Positions 21,013-29,964 of a stretch of 64,000 bases of DNA are shown here, in pieces (the stretch's first letter is position 1; the number at the start of each line of letters is the position of its first letter). The notes beneath the pieces were generated by a model, which was given only the letters and a program-made list of their open reading frames with translations, was not told where the DNA came from and did not search any database. The position numbers and the translations under genes were made by a program. Origin of the DNA: JAEUMG01 sp046349315 (GTDB lineage Bacteria > Pseudomonadota > Alphaproteobacteria > Rhizobiales > Aestuariivirgaceae); NCBI GenBank assembly GCA_046349315.1, contig JAXMCQ010000016.1, positions 85,337 to 149,336 on the forward strand, written 5' to 3'.

Positions 21013-21429
21013 ATGGCCAAATTGCTGAATATGCTGATCACATTGCCGGTCATTCTCGTGCCGGTCGCTATCTTGTCGGTGAAGCCGGCTGGCGCGGAGA
21101 TGGTTTCGCCCACCGAAGCCCTCGAAATTCTCGCAAAAAGCGATGCAGCGAGCTCCAAATGCGGAGTTTTGATGGGCCAGGAGCGCGCCGAATTGAAGCA
21201 ATATGTGGCCCGTGCGGAGATCGCCGCAGCCCGCCGCATGGGGCCCGAGGAAGCCAATGGCGTTGTATTGTCTGGCCGGGCGGCCGGTAAATCTGTCAGC
21301 TGCACGGGCGAAACAACCGCCGAAATCTATGTGCGCTGGGCGCCGCGCGGGTTGCCGTGGCCCAGGCCGATGGCGGCCGCCGGGCGCGCGTATCGCTTTT
21401 CCCGCAAAGCCGCTCCGTCCGGCTTTTGA
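21013..21429 (+). CDS. Exported protein, first half of a frameshifted duplicated-domain gene
   Basis: 138 residues are readable from ATG 21013, with a signal peptide (about 1-28, cleavage near KPAGAEM). A domain follows that carries two cysteines 47 residues apart (KCGVLMGQ and SVSCTGE). A related domain with the same Cys-Cys spacing is encoded directly downstream in another frame. Domain-like sequence in this frame ends near EIYVRWA (about 21340); the remaining tail to 21429 is Pro/Arg/Ala-rich and unlike it. I infer that the functional gene covers 21013-21731 and has lost one base around 21331-21350, either in the genome or by sequencing error. The family is not recognised. Confidence 0.6.
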   Translation: MAKLLNMLITLPVILVPVAILSVKPAGAEMVSPTEALEILAKSDAASSKCGVLMGQERAELKQYVARAEIAAARRMGPEEANGVVLSGRAAGKSVSCTGETTAEIYVRWAPRGLPWPRPMAAAGRAYRFSRKAAPSGF

Positions 21430-21731
21430 ATTCGGCCGATCCGGCCACAATAATTCGCGAGCCGGGCCAGCCGAAGGGCTCGCTCGGCCGGTTTCAGCAG
21501 GTTTCGACCGCTTATTTCATCGAAAAACGCTGCCGCTTCCTCTCTTATTCGCGGGCGCGAAACTTCTGGCAATCGGTCTTGGGCGCCCAGAGCGAAGCCA
21601 TGGCCGCCAACAGCCGCAGCCAGGTCAATGCCACGCTAAAGCTGGCGCGCAGCGCCGCGTCGCGTAATTCATGCGACGCCAATGCCGCCCGTCTGGTCCG
21701 CTCGGCCTATGCATCCTTAGCGGCGAATTAA
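21357..21731 (+). pseudogene. Second half of the frameshifted duplicated-domain gene
   Basis: This frame encodes the second copy of the two-cysteine domain: RCRFLSYSRARNFW to RNSCDANAARLVRSAYA, with the cysteines again exactly 47 residues apart. It has no signal peptide of its own, and its first possible start (GTG 21357) has no ribosome binding site. The frame is open upstream of that GTG (LGAARVAVAQADGGRR), which reads on naturally from the first copy after a one-base shift. It ends at TAA 21731. It could be an independent overlapping gene, but the duplication and the missing export signal argue for a broken single gene of about 239 residues. Confidence 0.55.
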
Positions 21732-21936
21732 TTCCGCAGGGGCGTTTAGAATTCATAAGGACTGCTTGCCAAGACTCCATAAACTCTATTCGACATCGGC
21801 GCAAATCATTGAAAATATAAGGACAAATTTACTCTCTCTTTTGAACCGATTTTAACGCGCTCCGCCTTACCGTCCACGTCACACAGAGGGCCCGGCCATG
21901 TAGCCGGCTCCGGGGTAACAAGGGCAAGGTGGTCAA

Positions 21937-22449
21937 ATGCGTACTCAAACAGCGGGGGGAGTCCGTGAAGTTGCGGACTCCGGACGTCAGCAGGTCAAGC
22001 ACAGATATCTCGAGGCGCTCACGCTCATCGAGCGGCTCCATCGTCGTCTTCTGGACGTCATCAAGGACGATTTTGAACGCTCCGGCGAGCCGGAGGTCAA
22101 TCCGGTCCAGGCATTGCTGCTTTTCAATATCGGCGATTCCGAGCTCACCGCAGGCGAACTGAAGACCCGCGGCCACTATCAGGGCTCGAACGTCTCCTAC
22201 AATCTCAAGAAGCTGGTCGAGGCGGGCTATGTCAGCCACGAACGTTCCAGCACGGATAAGCGCTCGGTGCGCGTGAGCCTCACGCCCCGCGGTCAGCACA
22301 TCCGTGAGCGCGTCGATGCGCTCTATAATCGCCAGTTGCAGGCGGTCGAGGAAGTCGTCGGCCTGAGCGTTGAAGAATTCGAGCGCCTGAACAAGTCGCT
22401 CACCCGTCTCGAGCGCTTCTGGACCGACCAAATTCTCTATCGTCTCTAA
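21937..22449 (+). CDS. ldtR: MarR-family transcriptional regulator LdtR
   Basis: A 170-residue winged-helix regulator: the recognition region GELKTRGHYQGSNVSYNLKKLVEAGYV and the wing SSTDKRSVRVSLTPRG are clear MarR features, followed by a dimerisation helix. In Hyphomicrobiales and Liberibacter this regulator, LdtR, sits beside and controls an L,D-transpeptidase gene, ldtP, and is linked to osmotic stress tolerance. Here the next gene is exactly such a transpeptidase, 281 bases downstream, which supports the name. ATG 21937 is preceded by a purine-rich AAGGGCAAGG at about 21919-21929. Confidence 0.88.
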   Translation: MRTQTAGGVREVADSGRQQVKHRYLEALTLIERLHRRLLDVIKDDFERSGEPEVNPVQALLLFNIGDSELTAGELKTRGHYQGSNVSYNLKKLVEAGYVSHERSSTDKRSVRVSLTPRGQHIRERVDALYNRQLQAVEEVVGLSVEEFERLNKSLTRLERFWTDQILYRL

Positions 22450-22500
22450 ACGCTTAGTTCTCCTAGGGGCCGGTCATGTGGCATTGATGCAACAGGGTCG

Positions 22501-22519
22501 GCCCAAATTCTTTTTGGGC
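22501..22519. other. Hairpin downstream of ldtR
   Basis: GCCCAAA (22501-22507) pairs with TTTGGGC (22513-22519) around a 5-base loop, 51 bases after the ldtR stop. Without a T-run it is a weak candidate for an RNA end or for an operator between ldtR and ldtP. The rest of the 281-base gap (22450-22730) shows no gene; LdtR binding sites would be expected here, but I cannot point to one. Confidence 0.3.
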
Positions 22520-22730
22520 ACAGTCCACCCCATTCCTGCCCGATTATCCCTCGAAAAACCGGGCCTATCACGGCGAAGGCGGCAGGAGTTTCGATTCGGT
22601 CATCACGTATTGGCGTTTTGACCGCTGCGAGCGGGCCTGTTACAAAAACCTTGCCGAAACATTAAAACGTGCGGGCGACTGGCGTCGCTTGCTTGGGGTT
22701 TGCGTCGACAAAGCTTGTGGGGCCGTGCTG

Positions 22731-24632
22731 ATGGGCTGTGAAGTAAGAGAACCAAAGTTTGCCGCCATTCGTCGTCACCTGGTTTCTGGGACCAGGCTGA
22801 TCGTGGCCGCGACGGCCCTGGCCGTTATGGCGGGCTCGGCGAGCGCCGGCGACGATCCGTTCTGGGCGCGCCAGAAGCGGGCTCAGGATGAAGGTGGCAG
22901 CACGGCGACTTCGTCCACTGCGTCTCACTCGTCTACGCCTTCCGCTTTCAGCAATATCGGCAACCGGGCCGGCAAGGCGACGACCACGACGGAAGTCGTC
23001 GCGGATCGCGCCGAAGCGCCGATGCTGTCATCGGCCAGCGCCAAGGCCGTAACCGACTCGATCGCGTTTTATGAGGGCATCGTTGCTGCTGGTGGATGGC
23101 CCACCGTGGGCACCACCAGTCTCAAGCCGGGCTCGACGGGCGAAAGTGTTGCCGGCCTGATTCGCCGTCTTCAGATCGAGGGCTATCTCCCGGCCGACAG
23201 CGCCCAGGGAGAAGCGGTCTACAGCGAGGAAGTCGCCTCAGCCGTCGCGCGCTTCCAGGCGAAGCACGGACTGGCCGTGACCGGCCGCCTGGACAAGCCG
23301 ACCGTCGCCGAGCTCAATGTTCCGCCATCTCGCCGGGCCCAGACCTTGCGGGCCAATCTTCCGCGCATCGAGCAATATTCGAAGGATCTGGGCAGCCGCT
23401 ATATCGTTGTGAACGTCCCGGCGCTGCAGCTCGAGACCGTCAATAATGGCGCTGTCTATTCGCGCCACAACGTCATCGCCGGCCAGCCGGCGCGCCCGAC
23501 GCCTGTGGTGATGACCAGCATCTCCAACATCAATTTCAACCCCTATTGGAACGCGCCGCGCTCAATCGTCGAGAAGGACATCATCCCGATGGTGCGCAAG
23601 TACGGCGTGCGCTTCCTGCGCGATCAGCGCATGCGCGTCTACAGCACCTATAATGGCCCGGAGCTTGATCCGCGCTCGATCAATTGGCGCACGGTTACGG
23701 CTGACCAATTGTTCGTTCGCCAGGATCCGGGCGAAGACAATGCGATGGCGACCGTGAAGATCAACTTCAACAGTCCCTTCGGTATCTATTTGCATGACAC
23801 CCCGACAAAGAGCCTGTTTGGAACCGGTGCGCGCTACCTCAGCTCGGGCTGCGTGCGCGTCGATCAAGTGTCGCTGCTTGTCGACTGGATCCTGAATGGC
23901 CAGGACGGCTGGGGACCCGGACGTATCCAGAGCGTGGCCGAGACGAAGGAACGCATGGACGTCACCGTCCAGAACGCGCCGCAGCTTCGCGTTGCCTATC
24001 TGACAGCCTGGTCGACAGGGCAGGGGCCGGCGAACTTCCGCAATGACATTTACGGACTCGACGGAACCGGTTTCGTCGTCGGCCAACCTTTGCCGGAAGG
24101 CGAAGTGAGCGACGACGGCCAGCGCTATATCTTGAAGCCGCTTCCCGTGAAGGCGACCGCGACCCGCGCACTTCAGGAGGATGACGACAGCGCCTGGTAT
24201 TTCTCAAGCAAGCCGAAGCAGCGCACCGCAGCGACCAGTCAGCGGACGAACAACGGCCAGACCGTTCGCCAGCGCAATGAGGGCACGCTGTCGGATATCT
24301 TCGGCTTCGGTAACAGCAAGACGACCGCCGCGAAGCGCAAGCAGGCCTTTACCGGTACAAAGCAGACTACCAAGAAGAAGCCGGTGACCGCGTCGAAGTC
24401 GACGACCGCCAAGTCGACCAAGACCGCCAAGACAACGACCAAGAAGAAGCCGACGACGCAGACCGCGTCGGCCAAGGCCAAGTCGACGACGACCAAGACC
24501 GCCGCGGCCACGCCGAAAACAAAGCCGACGACCACGGCTGCGACAGACGCTGCCAAAAAGAAGAAAAAGAAGATCGAGGAAGTCGCTGCCGCGGCGACCC
24601 CGCCGGCTCCGAGCAAGACTGCCGCGCAATAA
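22731..24632 (+). CDS. ldtP: L,D-transpeptidase (YkuD family) with lysine-rich tail
   Basis: This periplasmic enzyme makes or exchanges meso-DAP cross-links in peptidoglycan. In order: signal peptide (about 20-41, ending ALAVMAGSASA), peptidoglycan-binding domain (about 125-190, SLKPGSTGESVAGLIRRLQ and ARFQAKHGLAVTGRLDKPT), then the YkuD domain with catalytic Cys374 in SSGCVRVDQ. The last 90 or so residues are low-complexity Lys/Thr/Ala (KKKPTTQT, KTTTKKK). 633 residues from ATG 22731; a TTG at 22689 would only lengthen the pre-signal part. It pairs with ldtR upstream, its likely regulator. Confidence 0.88.
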   Translation: MGCEVREPKFAAIRRHLVSGTRLIVAATALAVMAGSASAGDDPFWARQKRAQDEGGSTATSSTASHSSTPSAFSNIGNRAGKATTTTEVVADRAEAPMLSSASAKAVTDSIAFYEGIVAAGGWPTVGTTSLKPGSTGESVAGLIRRLQIEGYLPADSAQGEAVYSEEVASAVARFQAKHGLAVTGRLDKPTVAELNVPPSRRAQTLRANLPRIEQYSKDLGSRYIVVNVPALQLETVNNGAVYSRHNVIAGQPARPTPVVMTSISNINFNPYWNAPRSIVEKDIIPMVRKYGVRFLRDQRMRVYSTYNGPELDPRSINWRTVTADQLFVRQDPGEDNAMATVKINFNSPFGIYLHDTPTKSLFGTGARYLSSGCVRVDQVSLLVDWILNGQDGWGPGRIQSVAETKERMDVTVQNAPQLRVAYLTAWSTGQGPANFRNDIYGLDGTGFVVGQPLPEGEVSDDGQRYILKPLPVKATATRALQEDDDSAWYFSSKPKQRTAATSQRTNNGQTVRQRNEGTLSDIFGFGNSKTTAAKRKQAFTGTKQTTKKKPVTASKSTTAKSTKTAKTTTKKKPTTQTASAKAKSTTTKTAAATPKTKPTTTAATDAAKKKKKKIEEVAAAATPPAPSKTAAQ

Positions 24633-24638
24633 GAGCGA

Positions 24639-24662
24639 GGCGCCGAACGTATATCCGGCGCC
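24639..24662 (+). terminator. Hairpin after ldtP
   Basis: GGCGCCG (24639-24645) and CGGCGCC (24656-24662) form a perfect 7-base GC stem 7 bases after the ldtP stop, with a 10-base loop. There is no T-run behind it. A second inverted repeat lies at about 24682-24707. Together they could end or attenuate ldtP transcripts before hemA. Confidence 0.35.
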
Positions 24663-24760
24663 GCACAGCTTCCGCCAAACTGCGGCGCATGTTCGCATGC
24701 GGCCATTGGTGCCGTGCAGGCGCTCGTTCTGGCGGCTAAGCACAGCGGTGGAGAGCCGCA

Positions 24761-25984
24761 ATGACCCCGACATTTGATTACGCCAAGTCGTTCGATTCCG
24801 CCCTCGCGAAGCTGAAAGGCGAGGGTCGCTATCGTGAGTTCGCCGATCTGCGCCGCATCCGTGGCCGCTTTCCAAAGGCCCTGTGGCTCAGCCCGAAAGG
24901 CGAGCGCGAAGTCACTGTCTGGTGCTCCAACGACTACCTCGCCATGGGCCAGCACCCGGATGTCCTCGCCGCAATGCATGCCGCGATCGATGAGGCGGGC
25001 GCCGGTTCGGGTGGTACACGGAATATCTCCGGCACGACCCGCTATCATGTCGCCCTGGAACGCGAGCTCGCCGATCTTCACGGCAAGCAAGGGGCGCTCC
25101 TCTTCAACTCGGGCTACATGGCGAACGAGGCGACGCTCTCGACTCTTGCCAAGCTCCTTCCCGATTGCGTGATCATTTCGGACGAGTTGAACCATGCCTC
25201 GATGATCGAGGGCATCAAGCATGGGCGCTGCAAAAAGATCATCTGGAAGCATAATGACCTGGATGATCTCGCACGTATCCTCTCGTCGCTCGGCAGCGAG
25301 GCGCCGAAGATCGTCGCCTTTGAATCCGTCTACTCGATGGATGGCGATATTGCGCCGATCGCCGATATTTGCGCTCTTGCGCGCCGGTATGGCGCACTGA
25401 CCTATCTCGACGAGGTCCATGCCGTTGGTATGTATGGTCCGCATGGCGGCGGCATCGCCGAGCGTGACGGTCTTGCCGATCAGATCGACATCATCGAGGG
25501 CACGCTCGCCAAGGCCTTCGGATTGATGGGCGGTTATATTGCAGCGTCGACGCGCATCATCGACGCCATTCGCTCTTATGCGCCGGGTTTCATCTTCACG
25601 ACCTCACTGCCGCCGGTCATTGCTGCAGGCGCGGCTGCAGCGATCCGGCATTTGAAGGAGAGTGTTCGCGAGCGTGAACTCCAGGCCGTGCACGCGAGAT
25701 TGCTGGCCAGCGAGTTGAAGGCGAGGGGGCTTCCCGTCATGGATAGCCCGAGTCATATCGTGCCCGTCCTCGTCGGCAATCCGGTCCTTTGCAAGTCGCT
25801 GACCGACAGGCTCCTCAGCGAACATGCGATCTATGTCCAGCCGATCAACTTCCCGACTGTGCCGCGCGGCACAGAGCGCATCCGATTGACGCCCGGACCC
25901 TTGCACGGGGAGGCCGAGATCGCCCGCCTATGCGACGCGCTCGATGCTCTGTGGACGGAATTGACGCTCAGAAGAGCGGCCTAA
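24761..25984 (+). CDS. hemA: 5-aminolevulinate synthase (C4 pathway)
   Basis: This enzyme condenses glycine with succinyl-CoA to 5-aminolevulinate, the first step of heme synthesis in Alphaproteobacteria and mitochondria. It is a 407-residue fold-type I PLP enzyme: [13 protein letters not shown], the aspartate motif [15 protein letters not shown] and the PLP lysine in EGTLAKAFG are diagnostic. GGAGAG lies 5 bases before ATG 24761. It sits between ldtP and glyA, the latter a source of glycine, its substrate. hemB is nearby. I saw no FNR- or Irr-type operator in the 128-base upstream gap. Confidence 0.95.
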   Translation: MTPTFDYAKSFDSALAKLKGEGRYREFADLRRIRGRFPKALWLSPKGEREVTVWCSNDYLAMGQHPDVLAAMHAAIDEAGAGSGGTRNISGTTRYHVALERELADLHGKQGALLFNSGYMANEATLSTLAKLLPDCVIISDELNHASMIEGIKHGRCKKIIWKHNDLDDLARILSSLGSEAPKIVAFESVYSMDGDIAPIADICALARRYGALTYLDEVHAVGMYGPHGGGIAERDGLADQIDIIEGTLAKAFGLMGGYIAASTRIIDAIRSYAPGFIFTTSLPPVIAAGAAAAIRHLKESVRERELQAVHARLLASELKARGLPVMDSPSHIVPVLVGNPVLCKSLTDRLLSEHAIYVQPINFPTVPRGTERIRLTPGPLHGEAEIARLCDALDALWTELTLRRAA

Positions 25985-25986
25985 GT

Positions 25987-26116
25987 TCTCCCTCCCATCG
26001 CCCTGGCGAGGGGAGGGTGTCACGCGTTATCGTGACCGGTGGGGTTGTTTTAACGAGTGCCGCCCCACCCGGCGCTACGCGCCACCCTCCCCATGCTCCG
26101 CTCGGGGAGGGAGGGT
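25987..26116. repeat. Cluster of GC-rich inverted repeats between hemA and glyA
   Basis: Nested hairpins fill most of the 264-base gap: CTCCCTCCC with GGGGAGGG, a perfect GTCACG-CGTTAT-CGTGAC, GGTGGGG with CCCCACC, GGCGC-TAC-GCGCC, and CCCTCCCC with GGGGAGGG. The ingredients match the element at 29251-29341, so both seem to belong to one dispersed repeat family of the CCCTCCCC/GGTGGGG kind. The remainder up to the glyA start holds nothing recognisable except the glyA ribosome binding site. Confidence 0.6.
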
Positions 26117-26248
26117 TACAGAGTATAAGCGACGCAATCCGACCCTCGACTGCCGCACATGGAAACGGCGCCGCTGCGGCCTCGTGTATCTGGATTGCCA
26201 ATTCGCGCTGCCTTATGGGCAGTGCTTGACCGCTCCAAGGGGAAGAAC

Positions 26249-27607
26249 ATGGCCAAGCGCGCAACCAAAACCACCGCCCGCAAGTCGAAGCCGGCCGCCA
26301 AGAAGCCGAAAACCAAGAACATCAGCAGTGCCAAGGGCTTTCCCGATTTCTTCACCGGCAAGCTCGCCGCTTCCGATCCCGCGATCGCTGCCTCCATCAA
26401 GCGCGAACTGGGCCGTCAGCAGCACGAGATCGAACTGATCGCCTCCGAAAACATCGTCTCGCGCGCCGTGCTCGAGGCACAAGGCTCGGTCCTCACCAAC
26501 AAATATGCCGAAGGCTATCCCGGCCGGCGCTACTACGGCGGCTGTCAGTATGTCGATGAGGCCGAGACATTGGCGATCGATCGCGCCAAGCAGCTCTTCA
26601 ACTGCTCCTTCGCCAATGTGCAGCCGCATTCCGGCGCCCAAGCCAACCAGGCCGTGTTCTTCGCGCTGATGCAGCCCGGCGATACCTATATGGGCCTCGA
26701 CCTTCGCGCCGGCGGCCATCTGACCCACGGTGCGCCGGTCAACCAGTCGGGCAAATGGTTCAAGGTGGTTCCCTATGGCGTGAACCAAGGCTCGAGCCAA
26801 ATCGACTATGACTGGGTCGAGAAGCTCGCGCATGAAAACAAGCCGAAACTGATCCTGGCCGGCGGTTCGGCCTATCCGCGCATCATAGACTTCGCACGCT
26901 TCCGCAAGATCGCCGATTCCGTCGGTGCCTACCTCATGGTGGATATGGCGCATTTCGCCGGATTGGTTGCCGGCGGCGTCCATCCCAATCCACTCGCGCA
27001 CGCCCATGTGGTATCGACCACCACGCACAAGACTTTGCGCGGGCCGCGCGGCGGCATGATCCTCTGCAATGACGAGGAACTGGGCAAGAAGATCAATTCG
27101 GCGGTCTTCCCCGGCCTGCAAGGCGGTCCTTTGATGCATGTGATCGCCGCCAAGGCGGTGGCTTTCGGCGAAGCCCTTCAGCCCGCTTTCAAGACATATG
27201 CAGCTCAAGTCGTCGAGAATGCCAAGACTTTGGCCCAGACGATGATCAAGGGCGGCTGCGATATAGTCTCGGGCGGCACTGATACGCATCTCATGCTGGT
27301 CGATCTGCGCAAGAAGGGTCTGACCGGCAAGGTGGCGGAGGCAGCCCTCGGCCGCGCCTTCATCACTTGCAACAAGAACGGCATTCCATTCGACCCCGAA
27401 AAGCCGATGGTCACCTCGGGCGTTCGCCTCGGTACGCCGGCCGGCACGACGCGCGGCTTCAAGCAGAAGGAGTTCGTCAAGATCGGCGAGCTCATCACCG
27501 AGGTTCTCGATGGGCTTGCGAAGCACGGCGAAGACGGCAATGGTAAGATCGAAGGGGCGGTACGGCGCAAGGTCCAGGCGCTGACGGACCGCTTTCCGAT
27601 ATACTAA
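26249..27607 (+). CDS. glyA: Serine hydroxymethyltransferase with lysine-rich N-terminal extension
   Basis: This enzyme interconverts serine and glycine with tetrahydrofolate, supplying one-carbon units. The PLP lysine is in [14 protein letters not shown]; other marks are [33 protein letters not shown] and [11 protein letters not shown]. 452 residues from ATG 26249, with AAGGGGA at about 26237-26243 as ribosome binding site. Compared with the usual 415-435 residues there is an N-terminal extension rich in Lys, Thr and Ala ([20 protein letters not shown]) before the core begins at GFPDFF. nrdR and the rib genes follow on the same strand, a conserved order. Confidence 0.95.
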   Translation: MAKRATKTTARKSKPAAKKPKTKNISSAKGFPDFFTGKLAASDPAIAASIKRELGRQQHEIELIASENIVSRAVLEAQGSVLTNKYAEGYPGRRYYGGCQYVDEAETLAIDRAKQLFNCSFANVQPHSGAQANQAVFFALMQPGDTYMGLDLRAGGHLTHGAPVNQSGKWFKVVPYGVNQGSSQIDYDWVEKLAHENKPKLILAGGSAYPRIIDFARFRKIADSVGAYLMVDMAHFAGLVAGGVHPNPLAHAHVVSTTTHKTLRGPRGGMILCNDEELGKKINSAVFPGLQGGPLMHVIAAKAVAFGEALQPAFKTYAAQVVENAKTLAQTMIKGGCDIVSGGTDTHLMLVDLRKKGLTGKVAEAALGRAFITCNKNGIPFDPEKPMVTSGVRLGTPAGTTRGFKQKEFVKIGELITEVLDGLAKHGEDGNGKIEGAVRRKVQALTDRFPIY

Positions 27608-27635
27608 ACCATTGAACTGACGAGATAATTAGGGA

Positions 27636-28124
27636 ATGCGCTGTCCGTTCTGCAGCAATGAGGAGACGCAGGTGAAGGACAGCCGCCCCAGCGAGGACGG
27701 CGCCGCGATCCGCCGCCGCCGCTATTGCCCGGACTGCGGTGGACGATTCACGACCTTCGAGCGCGTGCAATTGCGCGAATTGATGGTGGTCAAGCGCAAT
27801 GGCCGCCGCGTGCCGTTCGATCGCGACAAGCTGGCGCGCTCGATCCAGGTGGCGCTCCGCAAACGACCTGTCGAGCCTGAGAGGGTCGAGCGCATGGTGT
27901 CTGGCATCGTGCGCCGGCTCGAAAGCCTTGGCGAAAGCGAGATCAAGTCAGAGACCGTCGGCAAGCTCGTCATGGAGGCGTTGAAGCTGCTCGACGATGT
28001 CGCCTATGTGCGCTTCGCCTCCGTCTACAAGAATTTCCGCGAGGCCAAGGACTTCGAAGAGCTGCTCGGTGAACTGAGTGGCGATGTCGATGAGGACGAG
28101 CGACCCAAAAAGGGAAAGAGCTGA
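27636..28124 (+). CDS. nrdR: Transcriptional repressor NrdR
   Basis: A 162-residue repressor of ribonucleotide reductase genes that senses ATP/dATP. An N-terminal zinc ribbon (CPFC at 3-6 and [13 protein letters not shown]) precedes an ATP-cone domain (about 49-139, [19 protein letters not shown]). The C-terminus is acidic then lysine-rich. It starts 28 bases after glyA with AGGGA next to ATG 27636, and lies at the head of the riboflavin genes. NrdR boxes would be expected at nrd operons outside this window. Confidence 0.96.
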   Translation: MRCPFCSNEETQVKDSRPSEDGAAIRRRRYCPDCGGRFTTFERVQLRELMVVKRNGRRVPFDRDKLARSIQVALRKRPVEPERVERMVSGIVRRLESLGESEIKSETVGKLVMEALKLLDDVAYVRFASVYKNFREAKDFEELLGELSGDVDEDERPKKGKS

Positions 28125-28155
28125 GCCGGTTTTCCGGCCAGCTCGCGTCACCATC

Positions 28156-29250
28156 GTGAATTCCGATCTCCGCTACATGGAATATGCAAGCCGGCTCGGC
28201 CGCCGCGCACTCGGCACGACCGCGGAGAACCCGCCGGTCGGCTGCGTGATCGTAAAGAACGACGTCGTTGTCGGTATTGGCTGGACGCAGCCCGGCGGCA
28301 GGCCGCATGCCGAGACCGAAGCACTCGCCATGGCGGGCGAGGCAGCGCGCGCGGCGACGGTCTATGTGACGCTCGAGCCTTGCGCCCATCACGGCCGCAC
28401 CGGGCCTTGCGCCGAAGCATTGGTTGCAGCGGGAGTAGGGCGCGTCGTCACGGCTTTCGAGGATCCCGATCCGCGCACGGCGGGCAAGGGCCATGAAATA
28501 CTACGGGCAGCCGGCATTGAAGTCGATACCGGCGTCGGCCAGCATCAGGCGCGGGACGCGCTTGCCGGCTTCCTGACTCGGATTACCAAGAAGCGTCCGC
28601 AAGTGATTCTCAAACTTGCCATTTCCGCCGACGGCAAGATCGCCGAAGGTAAGGGAAAGCGGACGACGATCACCGGACCCGAGGCACAGGCCCGCGTTCA
28701 TCTCCTGCGCGCGCAATGTGATGCCGTACTGGTGGGTTTGAGCACGGTGCTCGCCGATGACCCTGAATTGACGGTGCGCCTGCCGGGTCTTGAGGGTCGC
28801 TCACCGGTCAGGGTGGTTGCCGATACGCGATTGTCGATCCCGTCGCATGTGAAGCTCGTCAAGACGGCCAAGGAGCTTCCCGTCTGGCTGTTGGCCACGC
28901 GAAGCGGCTCGGTCGGCAATGACGACATCGTCGTTATCGACTGCCGGCAGGGAAAGGATGGTTGGGTCGACATGCGCGATGCCACGAAGCGGCTCGCCCA
29001 GCGCGGCATCAACCGCTTGCTGGTGGAGGGCGGTTCGCATATTGCGCGCTCTTTCCTTGACGCCGGGCTCGTCCAGCGGGTCGAACTCTATCGCGCGCCG
29101 AAGGAGTTGGGGCCGCAAGGGATCGACGCCTTTGCCGGGCTTGATTGGCGCAGGGTTTCCAGGCGGTTCCGGGTCATTGCCCAGGAAAAGCTTGGGGCCG
29201 ATACGCTGACGGTCTATGAGAAGCCGCCCGGCGCGACGCCCGCCCGCTAG
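28156..29250 (+). CDS. ribD: Bifunctional diaminohydroxyphosphoribosylaminopyrimidine deaminase / 5-amino-6-(5-phosphoribosylamino)uracil reductase
   Basis: RibD carries out steps two and three of riboflavin synthesis. The N-terminal deaminase has the zinc site HAETEAL and PCAHHGRTGPC; the C-terminal reductase (about 150-364) has LKLAISADGKIA and LLVEGGSHIARSFL. The start is uncertain: GTG 28156 gives 364 residues and begins where family homology starts (NSDLRYMEYA). ATG 28084 or 28090 would extend it into nrdR, overlapping that gene by about 40 bases. A large palindromic repeat separates it from ribE. Confidence 0.92.
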   Translation: MNSDLRYMEYASRLGRRALGTTAENPPVGCVIVKNDVVVGIGWTQPGGRPHAETEALAMAGEAARAATVYVTLEPCAHHGRTGPCAEALVAAGVGRVVTAFEDPDPRTAGKGHEILRAAGIEVDTGVGQHQARDALAGFLTRITKKRPQVILKLAISADGKIAEGKGKRTTITGPEAQARVHLLRAQCDAVLVGLSTVLADDPELTVRLPGLEGRSPVRVVADTRLSIPSHVKLVKTAKELPVWLLATRSGSVGNDDIVVIDCRQGKDGWVDMRDATKRLAQRGINRLLVEGGSHIARSFLDAGLVQRVELYRAPKELGPQGIDAFAGLDWRRVSRRFRVIAQEKLGADTLTVYEKPPGATPAR

Positions 29251-29341
29251 CCCCTCCCCCTCGTGGGGAGGGGTTGGGGTGGGGGGCTCTGGGTTTTTCT
29301 TATTGGACCCCCCACCCTAGCCCTCCCCACAAGGGGAGGGG
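29251..29341. repeat. Large GC-rich inverted repeat between ribD and ribE
   Basis: The stretch begins one base after the ribD stop and fills almost the whole gap. Its arms contain CCCCTCCCC, GGGGAGGGG and GGGGTGGGGGG on the left, and CCCCCCACCC, CCCTCCCC and GGGGAGGGG on the right, around a T-rich loop near 29292-29306. It can fold as one long hairpin or as two smaller ones. The same ingredients occur at 25987-26116. In an mRNA it could separate ribD from ribEH expression; no FMN riboswitch features are present. Confidence 0.65.
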
Positions 29342-29355
29342 AATGCCGAGGCTAA

Positions 29356-29964
29356 GTGTTCACCGGAATTATTACCGATGTCGGCGAAGTGATCGCGGTC
29401 GAGAAGCGCGGCGATACGAAATTCACGATCGCCACGCATTACGATCCGGCTTCGATCGCGATTGGTGCATCGATTGCCTGTTCGGGCTGCTGCCTGACGG
29501 CGATCGCCACCGGCAAGCTGCAGGATGGTCGCGGTACCTTCGATATCGAAGCATCCGCTGAGACCCTGTCGAAGACCACGCTTTCAACCTGGAAGAAGGG
29601 GACGCCGGTCAATCTCGAGCGCTCGCTGAAGATAGGCGATGAGTTAGGCGGCCATATCGTATCGGGCCATGTCGATGGGCTTGGCGAGATCGTTTCGATC
29701 ACACCCGACGGTGACTCTCAGCGCTTCGTCTTTCGCGTGCCCGATACGTTGGCCCGCTACGTCGCGCCCAAGGGTTCGGTTGCCCTCGACGGCACATCGC
29801 TCACCGTCAACGAGGTCGATGGCGCCACTTTCGGCGTCAACATCATTCCGCACACGCAGGCGGTCACCACCTGGGGTCATGCAAAAACCGGGGATCTGGT
29901 GAACGTTGAAATCGACATGCTGGCACGCTATGTCGCCCGCCTTTTGGAGTTCCGGGCGGCATGA
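29356..29964 (+). CDS. ribE: Riboflavin synthase, alpha subunit
   Basis: A 202-residue enzyme that dismutates two 6,7-dimethyl-8-ribityllumazine molecules into riboflavin and the RibH substrate. It begins with the hallmark MFTGIITDVGEV and has two lumazine-binding repeats (about 1-95 and 96-195), with SIACSGCCLTAI in the first and VALDGTSLTVNEVDG in the second. The start is GTG 29356, fixed by the family N-terminus. The stop overlaps the ribH start by four bases, coupling the two partner enzymes. Confidence 0.95.
   Translation: MFTGIITDVGEVIAVEKRGDTKFTIATHYDPASIAIGASIACSGCCLTAIATGKLQDGRGTFDIEASAETLSKTTLSTWKKGTPVNLERSLKIGDELGGHIVSGHVDGLGEIVSITPDGDSQRFVFRVPDTLARYVAPKGSVALDGTSLTVNEVDGATFGVNIIPHTQAVTTWGHAKTGDLVNVEIDMLARYVARLLEFRAA

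Noticed and set aside
21744..21752. Irr iron-control-element half-site TTTAGAATT upstream of ldtR
   Set aside because: The second half of the palindrome is missing, and ldtR is not a known iron gene.
26213..27526. Long open frame on the minus strand opposite glyA
   Set aside because: Antisense shadow of a GC-rich gene with low-complexity Gly/Leu/Ala composition.
29251..29355. FMN riboswitch or attenuator before ribE
   Set aside because: The gap is filled by a repetitive GC-rich palindrome and is too short for the FMN aptamer.
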